Virus record (IMG/VR): IMGVR_UViG_3300035199_000041
Span: 1 to 27,299 of that record
DNA from: a virus
Length of the DNA stretch: 27,299 nucleotides
Reading direction: 5' to 3' (one strand)
A program made the translations under genes and the position numbers. Each line of letters starts with the position of its first letter. Position 1 is the stretch's first letter. The notes below the pieces were generated by a model. That model worked only from the letters and a program-made list of their open reading frames with translations, was not told the DNA's origin and did no database searches. This document shows positions 1 to 6,226 of this stretch, in pieces.

Positions 1-86
1 GTTTACTACCTTTGTGCTATTTTCTATACCATGCTTTGCTAAGTGTAAAACCGGTATTTAATCCGTAGCTAACGACCATCGACTTG

Positions 87-95
87 TGATATAAT
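87..95 (+). promoter_or_regulatory. Extended -10 promoter for the first gene
   Basis: The sequence TG-A-TATAAT is a perfect -10 hexamer with the extended TGn motif, 39 nt before the ATG of the first gene. No good -35 hexamer lies 16-18 nt upstream, as is common for extended -10 promoters. The first 86 bases hold no gene that I can support. They are AT-rich and probably belong to the promoter and upstream regulatory region. Confidence 0.55.
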
Positions 96-133
96 CGAGG
101 TGGATTCATAGCCTATCAGGCATAGGAGACCGG

Positions 134-340
134 ATGAAAACGCCGAACCAAGAACTGCTGGAACTCCAGCGGCATCTCCCGATCAAGGACATCCTACTAA
201 CCACCCTGGAGCAATACCGCGGACGCCGGAACTCTAACGTGATGGCGGCGGCGGACCTGGGCATCAGCGTCCAAACGCTGGCGAACTGGTGCCGGGAGTA
301 CGAGATAGACATCCATTCCTACCGGCTGGTCCGGTCTTAG
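134..340 (+). CDS. Small helix-turn-helix DNA-binding protein
   Basis: 68-residue protein. Residues about 36-60 (VMAAADLGISVQTLANWCRE and following) match the pattern of a Fis- or transposase-type helix-turn-helix: an alanine-rich first helix, a Gly-Ile turn, then a recognition helix with Gln, Thr and Trp. An SD (AGGAG) lies 7 nt before the ATG, and the gene follows the extended -10 promoter directly. As first gene of the early operon it could be a regulator. The fold is inferred from pattern only, and no target is visible. The next gene starts with GTG immediately after its stop. Confidence 0.75.
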   Translation: MKTPNQELLELQRHLPIKDILLTTLEQYRGRRNSNVMAAADLGISVQTLANWCREYEIDIHSYRLVRS

Positions 341-472
341 GTGGCGTTGCGGATGCACCGGGTCGAGTGCCTGGATTGCGGCAAGGTCGCCATCCGGTTG
401 GTCCCGGAAGACATCCCGCTCTACTGCGGGAGATGCGGGTCCGCGGCCCTGATGTGGATGCCGACCGCATGA
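341..472 (+). CDS. Tiny zinc-ribbon protein
   Basis: 43-residue protein starting at GTG, directly after the TAG of the upstream gene, so translation is probably coupled. Two Cys pairs, ECLDCG (C10, C13) and YCGRCG (C29, C32), are spaced as in a treble-clef or rubredoxin-like zinc ribbon. Nothing else fits in so short a chain. The stop overlaps the start of the next gene (ATGA). The role is unknown; small zinc ribbons of this kind in phages are generally uncharacterised and may bind nucleic acid or a host protein. Confidence 0.65.
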   Translation: MALRMHRVECLDCGKVAIRLVPEDIPLYCGRCGSAALMWMPTA

Positions 473-768
473 CCACGCCCATCGCCAGGAGTACCGACCC
501 GTGGACTTCCCACGCTGGCGCGATGGAGGTCACCGACTCCGGTCGGCGCCGGACCCAGGCCGAGCGATGCCTGGATGTTGTCCTGACCCGTCCCGGCCTG
601 ACCGCTGGGGAGATCGGAGAACTGACCGGCCTCGGCCATGTACCGGCCCAGCGGCGATTGTCCGACCTCAAAGCCGCCGGGAAGGTCGGCGTTGGGATGG
701 CCCGTCAATACCTGGGCCGTCCTCAAGTGACATGGTGGCCGACCGACCGGCAGGGGACTCTCTTATAA
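469..768 (+). CDS. Winged-helix DNA-binding protein
   Basis: 99-residue protein. The ATG at 469 is chosen because it overlaps the stop of the preceding gene (ATGA); a longer ORF in the same frame would run over that gene. The N-terminus has the phrase STDPWTSHAGA, resembling the 'TDPxTSxxAA' lead-in of many phage winged-helix proteins. Residues about 45-80 (LTAGEIGELTGLGHVPAQRR, then LSDLKAAGKV) form a helix-turn-helix followed by a wing. It is likely a transcriptional or replication-associated DNA-binding protein. The target is not visible. Confidence 0.75.
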   Translation: MTTPIARSTDPWTSHAGAMEVTDSGRRRTQAERCLDVVLTRPGLTAGEIGELTGLGHVPAQRRLSDLKAAGKVGVGMARQYLGRPQVTWWPTDRQGTLL

Positions 769-810
769 CCGCCATAGATATATTCATTTGCAAATTGGTA
801 CAATAAATGC

Positions 811-857
811 TTGCTATATTATGGCGGTATCCCTTATAATGTACATAGTTAAGTAAG
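811..857 (+). promoter_or_regulatory. Promoter with repeated 27-nt box (copy 1)
   Basis: TTGCTA at 811-816 and a perfect TATAAT at 835-840 are 18 nt apart, giving a sigma70-type promoter in the 101-nt gap before the gene at 870. From CCC at 831 through the leader to 857 the sequence is 25/27 identical to 12041-12067, upstream of another small gene. The match extends past the -10 into the transcribed leader (TAGTTAAGTAAG shared exactly), so more than a -10 element is conserved. Confidence 0.75.
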
Positions 858-869
858 GGAGGAATCGAG

Positions 870-1046
870 ATGGCTAAACAAATGAAACCCAAACCGATCC
901 ATAAAGTATCAACCACAACGGTCCAGGCTGAAATGGCCGGAGTCAGGGATGGACTCCAAACCGAATGCGGTCGGGTAGACTTCTACCGGTACACACAATC
1001 CGACAAAGCCGTTACATGTAAACAATGTCTAGCGCGGGTTGCCTAA
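870..1046 (+). CDS. Small Cys-containing hypothetical protein
   Basis: 58-residue protein with a strong SD (GGGAGG) 6-7 nt before the ATG and its own promoter about 30 nt upstream. Residues 30-56 contain TECGR, a YRYT stretch and VTCKQCLARV. One Cys (C33) followed by CxxC (C50, C53) looks like a degenerate zinc ribbon of the type common in short phage proteins. The basic N-terminus (MAKQMKPKP) suggests nucleic acid contact. Function is unknown. It is worth note because its promoter box is duplicated at 12041. Confidence 0.7.
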   Translation: MAKQMKPKPIHKVSTTTVQAEMAGVRDGLQTECGRVDFYRYTQSDKAVTCKQCLARVA

Positions 1047-1105
1047 CCCGCCCTGACGAGGCCCGAAGGAGGGGAGACGGCAGAGGTATAGAACGGAGGT
1101 CTAGG

Positions 1106-1297
1106 GTGTACTGCATATCATGTGGCAAGAAGGAAGTCCACTGGCCCAAGCATAAGCCGGAAGCATGTTCGATGCTTTGTCTGGCTTGGCGGGTACTGAG
1201 TGAATACCACGCCGGCGGTGATGGGTACTATTGCACCGATTGCGGAGGCTGGACGGACTCAGACCATTGTCAAGACCCAGCCAAGGTGGAGATATAA
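1106..1297 (+). CDS. Small zinc-finger protein
   Basis: 63 residues from a GTG start at 1106, preceded by SD GGAGGT at 1095-1100 (5-nt spacing). An in-frame ATG at 1025 would overlap the previous gene by 22 nt, has no SD, and would add a low-complexity Arg-rich leader, so GTG 1106 is preferred. The protein begins with YCISCGK, then a Cys pair near residue 24-28 (ACSMLC), then YYCTDCGGW and DHC: about seven Cys/His ligands, enough for two zinc sites. No enzymatic motif is seen. Function unknown. Confidence 0.6.
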   Translation: MYCISCGKKEVHWPKHKPEACSMLCLAWRVLSEYHAGGDGYYCTDCGGWTDSDHCQDPAKVEI

Positions 1298-1311
1298 CAG
1301 GAGGTGGAACC

Positions 1312-1398
1312 ATGAACCAGACGATGCCGATCGTCAAAGTCAAAGACCTACGGGTCGCCCTCGCGGCGTACATCGCCCAGAAAAGGAGGACCGCATGA
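1312..1398 (+). CDS. Very small hypothetical protein (28 aa)
   Basis: 28-residue ORF with a good SD (AGGAGG, about 6 nt before ATG 1312) and an ATGA overlap with the next gene. Sequence MNQTMPIVKVKDLRVALAAY and a basic tail KRRTA: one amphipathic helix at most. The SD and coupling are the only evidence that it is translated. It could act purely as a leader that feeds ribosomes into the downstream gene. Confidence 0.4.
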   Translation: MNQTMPIVKVKDLRVALAAYIAQKRRTA

Positions 1399-1844
1399 CA
1401 ACCTCGGAGACTATCGAGAACCACTACGGCGAGGCCCACGCCCATCTTTCGGACGATGAACTCCTGGCCGAGATGGAGCATATCGGGGCCATTCTGGAAG
1501 GCTTCAAGAATACCCTCGGCCATCTGGAGCAAGAAGCCTACCGCCGGATCGAGGAACGCGGGGCGACCTCCATCCCGTCCGAGACTTACATCTGCGAGAT
1601 GGAGACCGGCTTCAAATACGACCAGCCATCCTTCGCGCCGCTGAAGGAAATCTTCAACGATGCCGACCTCAAGAAATGCCTGACTCCGGCCCACACCGAC
1701 GAGGTCAAGGTCGCGGACAAGTGGGCGACCGGGACGGTCAAGAGCTTGGCGGTCAAGTACGGCGCGGAAGCCTTGCGGATACTGGCGAACGCCCAGACGG
1801 AGAGCCGAGGTCGGCTGAAGTTCGCCCGGAGGGAGGCCAAATGA
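1395..1844 (+). CDS. Hypothetical early protein, helical N-terminus
   Basis: 149 residues from ATG 1395, which has SD AAAGGAGG at 1382-1389 and overlaps the upstream stop. The longer in-frame ORF from 1200 is rejected because it would overlap two genes. Residues 15-60 are acidic and helical with heptad-like spacing (LSDDELLAEMEHIGAILEGF), suggesting a coiled coil. The rest is mixed with no recognisable catalytic motif, and the C-terminus is basic (RGRLKFARREAK). It sits just before an OB-fold-like protein and the replication genes, so a role in DNA replication or recombination is possible but inferred from position only. Confidence 0.7.
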   Translation: MTTSETIENHYGEAHAHLSDDELLAEMEHIGAILEGFKNTLGHLEQEAYRRIEERGATSIPSETYICEMETGFKYDQPSFAPLKEIFNDADLKKCLTPAHTDEVKVADKWATGTVKSLAVKYGAEALRILANAQTESRGRLKFARREAK

Positions 1845-2587
1845 CCACCGCCATCGAGTCACAATATCATTTTACCGCCGAGGTGAAATCCAAGGGGAAA
1901 CAACAGAACCGGGACGGTTGGGCGATGCTGGTGGACTGGAAGTTGCCCGGTTCCCAATATGACCTGACCCTATACGGCCAGGACTGGGAGACCGTCCAGG
2001 ACGTTGTCATCGATGAGAAGGGCCAGGGGCCGTTGTGCATCTTCACCATCAGCCAAGGCAACCTCAAAACCAATAAAGACGGCACCATCAAAACCGGCCA
2101 ATATTCATCGGATTACTGGTGGGACTTGGTCGGGATAGAGCAGACATGGATCGCCGGGGACGGGGAGAGGGTAGCGTCCGACGAGGCGCCGCCAGTCCAA
2201 GCACCGCCCAAGCCCAACCCGGCTCCGGCTCCAAGGTCAGACCCACCGGCCCGGACTCCGGCGCCCAACATGGAACCGCCTCCCAACCCGGCGGCGTTGG
2301 GGGCTTGCCACAACCACGCCGTTGAATTCATCATCCGAGGTGTCATCCCGATCCCGGAAGGCCGGGAGTTGTTTGGCTGGGTCCGGGAACTCCGGGACCG
2401 ATTCTACCGGGAGATAAATCAGGCGCCGGTGATGCCGCTCCATTACTGCTACGAACACGACCAGGAACGGCGGCAAGGGCCAGACGGAGGATGGGGACAT
2501 AAACTCCCGAAACAGGCCGACGACCACGCGGACTCCTACTGCATCGAGGGCCGGGAGGGCTGGAGGGTATTCGACACGAACCAATAG
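1841..2587 (+). CDS. Probable ssDNA-binding-like (OB-fold) protein with Pro-rich linker
   Basis: 248 residues from ATG 1841, overlapping the upstream stop by ATGA, with SD GGGAGG 5 nt before. Residues 1-115 are a beta-rich, aromatic-rich domain (AMLVDWKLPGSQYDLTLYGQ, then CIFTISQGN and a YWWDLVGI strand), the pattern of an OB-fold binding unfolded nucleic acid. Residues about 118-150 are a proline/alanine linker. The C-terminal 95 residues carry CHNH and HYCYEHD motifs that could bind zinc. Position just upstream of the initiator and helicase loader fits a single-strand binding role. The fold assignment is inference; the C-terminal domain is not recognised. Confidence 0.55.
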   Translation: MTTAIESQYHFTAEVKSKGKQQNRDGWAMLVDWKLPGSQYDLTLYGQDWETVQDVVIDEKGQGPLCIFTISQGNLKTNKDGTIKTGQYSSDYWWDLVGIEQTWIAGDGERVASDEAPPVQAPPKPNPAPAPRSDPPARTPAPNMEPPPNPAALGACHNHAVEFIIRGVIPIPEGRELFGWVRELRDRFYREINQAPVMPLHYCYEHDQERRQGPDGGWGHKLPKQADDHADSYCIEGREGWRVFDTNQ

Positions 2588-2613
2588 AGCAACCGCTAGA
2601 CGATGGCCGGTCT

Positions 2614-2632
2614 GGGCCGAGCTTATCGGCCC
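2614..2632 (+). other. Intercistronic hairpin upstream of the replication initiator
   Basis: A perfect 7-bp inverted repeat GGGCCGA / TCGGCCC with a 5-nt loop lies in the 85-nt gap between the ssDNA-binding-like gene and the initiator. No T-run follows, so it is not a typical Rho-independent terminator. It may be an mRNA stabiliser, a processing site or a partial terminator. Confidence 0.5.
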
Positions 2633-2672
2633 ACTCCGAGCGTTATCTAACGGACGGGAGGAGGACGACGGG

Positions 2673-3494
2673 ATGAGCATCAAGATAATGTCCCAGGTCT
2701 GGGAATTGGATTTACCTCACAACGCCCAGTCGATATTCCTGGCATTGGCAGACCACGCCGACGACGATGGCTATTGCTACCCAAGCGTGGGGCGGCTGGC
2801 GTGGAAAACCGGTTACGGAATCCGACAAGTCCAGCGGACACTCAAAGACCTCCGGGACCAAAAGCTGGCGATCCCCACCGGGTCGGTGGCTGGCGGACGG
2901 CATAATACCGTCGTCTATAGACTCGACCCATCCGCCGGCAAGCAAAAACCGCCCTTCCAACCGAGGACAGAACGCCAGATATTGGCGGATATAAAGGGTG
3001 ACAATTTGACACCCTTTGACGCTGAGACCGAAATAAAGGGTGACACCCAGGACGCGGAAAGGGTGACATTTGAGACAGAAAGGGTGACACCGGAGACGCT
3101 AAAGGGTGACATAGCTATGTCATCCGAACCACCAGTAATCATCAAAGAATCATCAAAAGAACCGTCAGGGGAGATGTCCGACTTGCCGTCGGACCCATCG
3201 CCCGATTGGTTCGATGTCTTATCAGGACTCCCAAAGTTCAAAACCTCCCTGGCCGACGCCGAGGCGTGGTTATCAAAGAAAGCCATCACCGCCGACCAGG
3301 CCGAGGATACCGCTTACGAAGTCAAAGCATTTATCGCTCGATCCAAAAATGAAGGCCGCGACCCGTGGGCGACATTCCAGAATTGGGCGCGGAAGGATTC
3401 CCGGTCGAGTCCGCCGCCGGCCGCCGATGTTGACCCGATAGAGAAACACCGCCAAGCCGCCGCCGAGATCGCGGCCAGGAGGGCCAACCGATGA
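2673..3494 (+). CDS. Phage replication initiator, winged-helix (lambda O-like role)
   Basis: 273 residues with SD GGGAGGAGG before ATG 2673. Residues 1-95 form a winged helix typical of phage replication proteins: the opening MSQVWELDLPHNAQSIFLAL, the phrase DGYCYPSVGRLAWKTG and the recognition segment GIRQVQRTLKDLRDQ. The middle (about 100-170) is low complexity and encodes the iterons. Residues 175-245 (SLADAEAWLSKKAITADQAE and following) form a second helical domain that may contact the helicase loader. The downstream gene is a DnaC-type loader overlapping by ATGA, which is the classic phage initiator-loader pair. It would bind the origin and recruit the host helicase. Confidence 0.85.
   Translation: MSIKIMSQVWELDLPHNAQSIFLALADHADDDGYCYPSVGRLAWKTGYGIRQVQRTLKDLRDQKLAIPTGSVAGGRHNTVVYRLDPSAGKQKPPFQPRTERQILADIKGDNLTPFDAETEIKGDTQDAERVTFETERVTPETLKGDIAMSSEPPVIIKESSKEPSGEMSDLPSDPSPDWFDVLSGLPKFKTSLADAEAWLSKKAITADQAEDTAYEVKAFIARSKNEGRDPWATFQNWARKDSRSSPPPAADVDPIEKHRQAAAEIAARRANR
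2993..3111 (+). repeat. Iterons: five direct repeats of AAAGGGTGACA (probable origin)
   Basis: Five exact copies of AAAGGGTGACA start at 2993, 3035, 3058, 3079 and 3101; the last four are 21-23 nt apart, about two helical turns. A degenerate inverted copy lies at about 3007-3017. Copies 1, 2 and 5 are read as Lys-Gly-Asp, copies 3 and 4 as Glu-Arg-Val-Thr, so the DNA and not the peptide is conserved. Location inside the initiator gene matches lambda-type origins. Confidence 0.85.
3131..3160 (+). other. A-rich tandem repeats beside iterons, candidate unwinding element
   Basis: Directly after the iterons the sequence drops to about 30% GC (hand count) in a region otherwise near 60%. It contains two tandem copies of AATCATCAAAG (3137-3147 and 3148-3159, the second with one extra A). 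AT-rich tandem repeats next to iterons are the usual form of a DNA unwinding element. It encodes an Ile-Lys-Glu-Ser-rich linker of the initiator. Confidence 0.6.
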
Positions 3495-4333
3495 CACAAC
3501 CGCCCGATGTACTCCAACCGGGAGACTCCAAGTTCCACGCTTATCCCAAGCCGCCCAAGGTCAAGAGCGGGATGGAATCGCTGGGAGACATCTTCGCCCG
3601 TGTCCGGGCCGGTTCCACCAGAATCCCCGATGACGCCGTCTGCGGAGTATGCGATCAACTGCATGGCGACCATCCGGCCATCATCGAATGGAGGGAGTCC
3701 CATCCGGGCTACCGTCCGAGGGTCTGCCGGTGTCAGTACAACGCGGACGCCGAGGAGTCGGCCAGATTGCGCCGGTACGCCCAGGCGAATTTCCCATCAG
3801 GTGGCCCCAGGACATTCGATAATTTTTATCCGCGGGACGGGACCGACGATATGCTGGCCTCCGGGCGTATATTCCGCGACCAGAAAGGGCCGCGCCGGAT
3901 GGTCATCCAGGGCAGTTATGGGAGCGGCAAATCCCATATGCTGGAGGCCATCGGTCAGGCGTGGCTTGACCGCGGGAAGTTTGTCCGCTATGAAGGCGTC
4001 CCGACCTTGATGGACCGCCTCCGCTCGACCTATTCCAACGGGTCAGAGGAGAGCGTGGACTCCTTGCTGCATTGGTATTACGGCCATAGTTTGATATTGC
4101 TGGACGACCTCGGCGCCGAAAAGTCCAACGACGGGGCGGACGGGTACGTGGCCGAGCAGATTACGAAAATTTGGGACAATCATCCCTGGTGGCTGGTCAT
4201 CAGCACCAACAAAACCGAGCGGGAGATGGCCCAAAAGCTGGGCGACCGTCTGGCGTCCCGGCTTTACTCAAGCAATCCGGACTTGGACGAGATGATGCTG
4301 GTCGTCAACACAGCGGAGGACTACCGGGCATGA
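3491..4333 (+). CDS. DnaC-type helicase loader (AAA+ ATPase)
   Basis: 280 residues; ATG overlaps the initiator stop by ATGA. Residues 51-81 hold CGVC, a His-rich stretch and VCRCQ, an N-terminal zinc-binding module that is likely to grip the replicative helicase. The AAA+ core has Walker A GSYGSGKS (141-148), Walker B LILLDDLG (201-208), sensor 1 LVISTN (235-240) and the arginine-finger block GDRLASRL (251-258), all as in DnaC/DnaI loaders. Length is normal. Partner helicase is presumably the host DnaB, since no helicase gene is seen in the window. Confidence 0.93.
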   Translation: MTQPPDVLQPGDSKFHAYPKPPKVKSGMESLGDIFARVRAGSTRIPDDAVCGVCDQLHGDHPAIIEWRESHPGYRPRVCRCQYNADAEESARLRRYAQANFPSGGPRTFDNFYPRDGTDDMLASGRIFRDQKGPRRMVIQGSYGSGKSHMLEAIGQAWLDRGKFVRYEGVPTLMDRLRSTYSNGSEESVDSLLHWYYGHSLILLDDLGAEKSNDGADGYVAEQITKIWDNHPWWLVISTNKTEREMAQKLGDRLASRLYSSNPDLDEMMLVVNTAEDYRA

Positions 4334-4509
4334 TTACGATCCGCCGGACCTGTCCCAAATGCGGCGGCGAGATGGCCGTGGAGTTGTTGCGCCCGGACCC
4401 GCACGACGCGCCGGTCCCGTTCCTGGTCTGCCCATGCGGCTACTGGGAAGCGGCGCCGGCGGACATCGAGGCCGAGCTGGAAGACCGTCCCCGGATGCCG
4501 GGATTTTAG
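4330..4509 (+). CDS. Small zinc-ribbon protein
   Basis: 59 residues from ATG 4330, overlapping the helicase loader stop by ATGA. CPKCGGEM near the N-terminus and VCPCGYWE about 25 residues later form a complete four-Cys zinc ribbon. The remainder is acidic and short. Co-translation with the loader suggests an accessory role in replication, but that rests on position only. Long overlapping ORFs in other frames are GC-driven shadows. Confidence 0.7.
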   Translation: MITIRRTCPKCGGEMAVELLRPDPHDAPVPFLVCPCGYWEAAPADIEAELEDRPRMPGF

Positions 4510-4521
4510 GAGATGGAAAAA

Positions 4522-4752
4522 ATGACTGTTTACAACGTCGGAGACCATATCCGCATCGCCGGTCGGTGCGGTTGCGGCGAACTCCCCAAGCCAGCCAAGG
4601 GAGGCGTCCCGGCCCTGGCCCTCCGGGAGTCCAGCGCTTGTTGGCACGGACTGAGGACAAGGGTCATCCGGGTATTCGCAAGCGGGGACTACCTCCTCGA
4701 GAACGCCCACGGTGATGTCCGGCTGGCCCGACCCGACGAGGTCCGCCGCTGA
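4522..4752 (+). CDS. Small beta-rich protein (SH3/KOW-like), hypothetical
   Basis: 76 residues from the second in-frame ATG at 4522. The first ATG (4513) directly abuts the AGGAG at 4508-4512 and cannot use it; ATG 4522 has a 9-nt spacing. The protein (TVYNVGDHIRIAGRCGCGEL, then TRVIRVFASGDYLLENAHGD) looks like a five-strand SH3-like barrel with a GDxIRI opening strand and one CGCG site. Such barrels often bind RNA or proteins. Function unknown. The stop overlaps the next start (TGATG). Confidence 0.6.
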   Translation: MTVYNVGDHIRIAGRCGCGELPKPAKGGVPALALRESSACWHGLRTRVIRVFASGDYLLENAHGDVRLARPDEVRR

Positions 4753-5000
4753 TGTCCGCCCACGACAAACACCCGACCCGCGTCTTGGTGGAGGTTAACG
4801 GCTTTACATGGCGCATCCACGGCACCCGGCGGACGGGTCAGCGGTGGCATTGCCATCTTGTCGAACTGGTCGGCCCTCTGCCGCTGGACGGCCCGGTGAC
4901 CCAACCTCTCCGGGACAAGATAAGGACGGCGTTGGCGAAAGCTCTGGAGTTGCCGGAGTCCGAGGTCGCACGGATACCGGCGGACTTGATCCTGGCGTGA
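4752..5000 (+). CDS. Hypothetical protein
   Basis: 82 residues; ATG overlaps the upstream stop (TGATG). The N-terminal half looks beta-rich (TRVLVEVNGFTWRIHG, then WHCHLVELVG), the C-terminal half helical (LRDKIRTALAKALEL). It contains no metal-binding cluster or catalytic motif that I recognise. It belongs to the same translationally coupled run as the helicase loader. Base composition is still the GC-rich background; the compositional change comes just after its stop. Confidence 0.6.
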   Translation: MSAHDKHPTRVLVEVNGFTWRIHGTRRTGQRWHCHLVELVGPLPLDGPVTQPLRDKIRTALAKALELPESEVARIPADLILA

Positions 5001-5024
5001 AACCACATGGCTCAAGGAGGAACG

Positions 5025-5258
5025 GTGCGAAATAAGACTCGGCGATATATGGAGAGCCGCGTTACTGGCTATTATCCTTATTATAAATTGCAATGGTGGA
5101 ATCCTGTAATGATGGCTTGGCAAGACATCCAAAGACGCTATGAGACTCCAAGTGACGCATTAGCAGGAACGATTCCATCATTAGGAACAGGACAAGCCCG
5201 TCAAGTCATAGAAGTTCAAAGCCGAGGGCATAGGATAATATACGAATGCAACAAATAG
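5025..5258 (+). CDS. Hypothetical AT-rich small protein
   Basis: 77 residues from GTG 5025, preceded by AAGGAGG at 5014-5020 (4-nt spacing). The in-frame ATG at 5007 has no SD, and the SD would lie inside its coding region. The protein is aromatic and basic (MESRVTGYYPYYKLQWWNPV), ending in a strand-like HRIIYECNK. It resembles small phage proteins that modify an input string such as 'WxDxxxRYxTxxxA', but I do not recognise a family. GC is about 47% (hand count over 5101-5160), clearly below upstream genes, so it probably came in with the methyltransferase that overlaps its 3' end. Confidence 0.55.
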   Translation: MRNKTRRYMESRVTGYYPYYKLQWWNPVMMAWQDIQRRYETPSDALAGTIPSLGTGQARQVIEVQSRGHRIIYECNK

Positions 5259-6139
5259 ATTTATTCGGTAATCCGGTTGATGTGTTCAAGTCGGCCAAGG
5301 CCCGTTATGGCGTATGGCCTGTGACTATATGGCCCATTGATTCGTCAGACAAATATACAAAAGAACTAAAAACACTCATTGGAGATGACCCGAATGACAT
5401 CCTCGCCAATGGTAGCGGTGAGGCGACGCAATCCAGGACGAACTCCAATAGCGGACAACGGTCAGGGTCTAAAATCTATTCCTCTCCAAATGCACCAGGC
5501 CAAACAACCCACACAAGCATCTTTAATCCGGCAGTTGCGGCGTGGTTGTTGAATTGTTATGCACCTGATGGAGGAGTTTGTCTCGACCCGTTTGCCGGTG
5601 GTGGAACAAGGGCAATAATGGCGGCGAAGCATGGCCTGGAATATATCGGACTGGAAATACGCCCGGAGGAAGTGGCGGCGGTGCGTCGTCGTTGTGACAT
5701 GCTTGGGGCGCAGGCGACGATTATTAAAGACGATGCCCGGAATTGCGGCACATATGGCCCAGCAGCATTTTGCCTGACTTGTCCTCCCTATTACGACTTG
5801 GAAATGTACTCCGGCGGTGGGGCCGATCTGTCAATGTTGCCCACTTACAAGGACTTTCTCGATGCCATTTATGACGTTGTCGCAGGGACACGGGATGCCT
5901 TAATCCCTGGCGCTACATCATGTTGGGTCATAGGCTTACATCGGAGCAAAGATGGCGGTTTGTTACCTCTACACCATGACATAGCGAGAATACATCGGGA
6001 ACTCGGGTTCTTATTTCGGGAGGAAATCATCTTACATCATGCTAATAATGGGGCTATTCAACGTATCGGCAACTTTGACAAAGGGCAACATAGGCTTGTG
6101 CGTGTGCATGAATATGCCCTGATCTTTACACGCCCGTAA
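5246..6139 (+). CDS. DNA methyltransferase (amino-MTase, motif I before motif IV)
   Basis: 297 residues. The SAM-binding motif CLDPFAGGGT (112-121) precedes the catalytic motif TCPPYYD (178-184), an order opposite to the two other methyltransferases here. The PPY core marks an exocyclic-amine (N6-adenine or N4-cytosine) enzyme; which base cannot be told. Residues 1-90 form an extra N-terminal region with a polar spacer (GSGEATQSRTNSNSGQRSG). ATG 5246 overlaps the previous gene by 13 nt; its SD is weak. No restriction endonuclease partner is visible, so it is probably an orphan that protects phage DNA. The gene is AT-rich relative to its neighbours, suggesting transfer. Confidence 0.88.
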   Translation: MQQIDLFGNPVDVFKSAKARYGVWPVTIWPIDSSDKYTKELKTLIGDDPNDILANGSGEATQSRTNSNSGQRSGSKIYSSPNAPGQTTHTSIFNPAVAAWLLNCYAPDGGVCLDPFAGGGTRAIMAAKHGLEYIGLEIRPEEVAAVRRRCDMLGAQATIIKDDARNCGTYGPAAFCLTCPPYYDLEMYSGGGADLSMLPTYKDFLDAIYDVVAGTRDALIPGATSCWVIGLHRSKDGGLLPLHHDIARIHRELGFLFREEIILHHANNGAIQRIGNFDKGQHRLVRVHEYALIFTRP

Positions 6140-6176
6140 TTATGCGCAATCTTGGCCTTTGTTGTAGTTAGTAGCG

Positions 6177-6226
6177 GCCCGGAGGAGGTGTCCCATGCAT
6201 GCAAACGCACCGGCCCTCCTCCGGGC
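6177..6226 (+). promoter_or_regulatory. SD-sequestering hairpin over the nuclease start
   Basis: A perfect 12-bp inverted repeat: GCCCGGAGGAGG at 6177-6188 pairs with CCTCCTCCGGGC at 6215-6226. The 5' arm contains the whole SD (GGAGGAGG) of the nuclease gene, the 26-nt loop contains its ATG (6199) and the palindrome CATGCATG, and the 3' arm is in the coding sequence. This structure should keep translation low unless it is opened. Confidence 0.75.

Noticed and set aside
36-63. Additional promoter using TTGCTA at 36-41
   Set aside because: The -35-like hexamer resembles the other two promoters, but no good -10 is found 16-18 nt downstream.
1101-1862. 253-codon ORF on the - strand
   Set aside because: It is antisense to four coupled genes with good SD sites and shows no recognisable domain.
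2993-3111. CRISPR-like array
   Set aside because: Repeats are only 11 nt, spacing is one to four helical turns, and the array lies inside a coding sequence beside replication genes; iterons explain it better.
4491-4507. Terminator at CCCGG-ATG-CCGGG followed by ATTTT
   Set aside because: The stem is only 5 bp with a 3-nt loop and lies in coding sequence just before a coupled gene; evidence is too weak.
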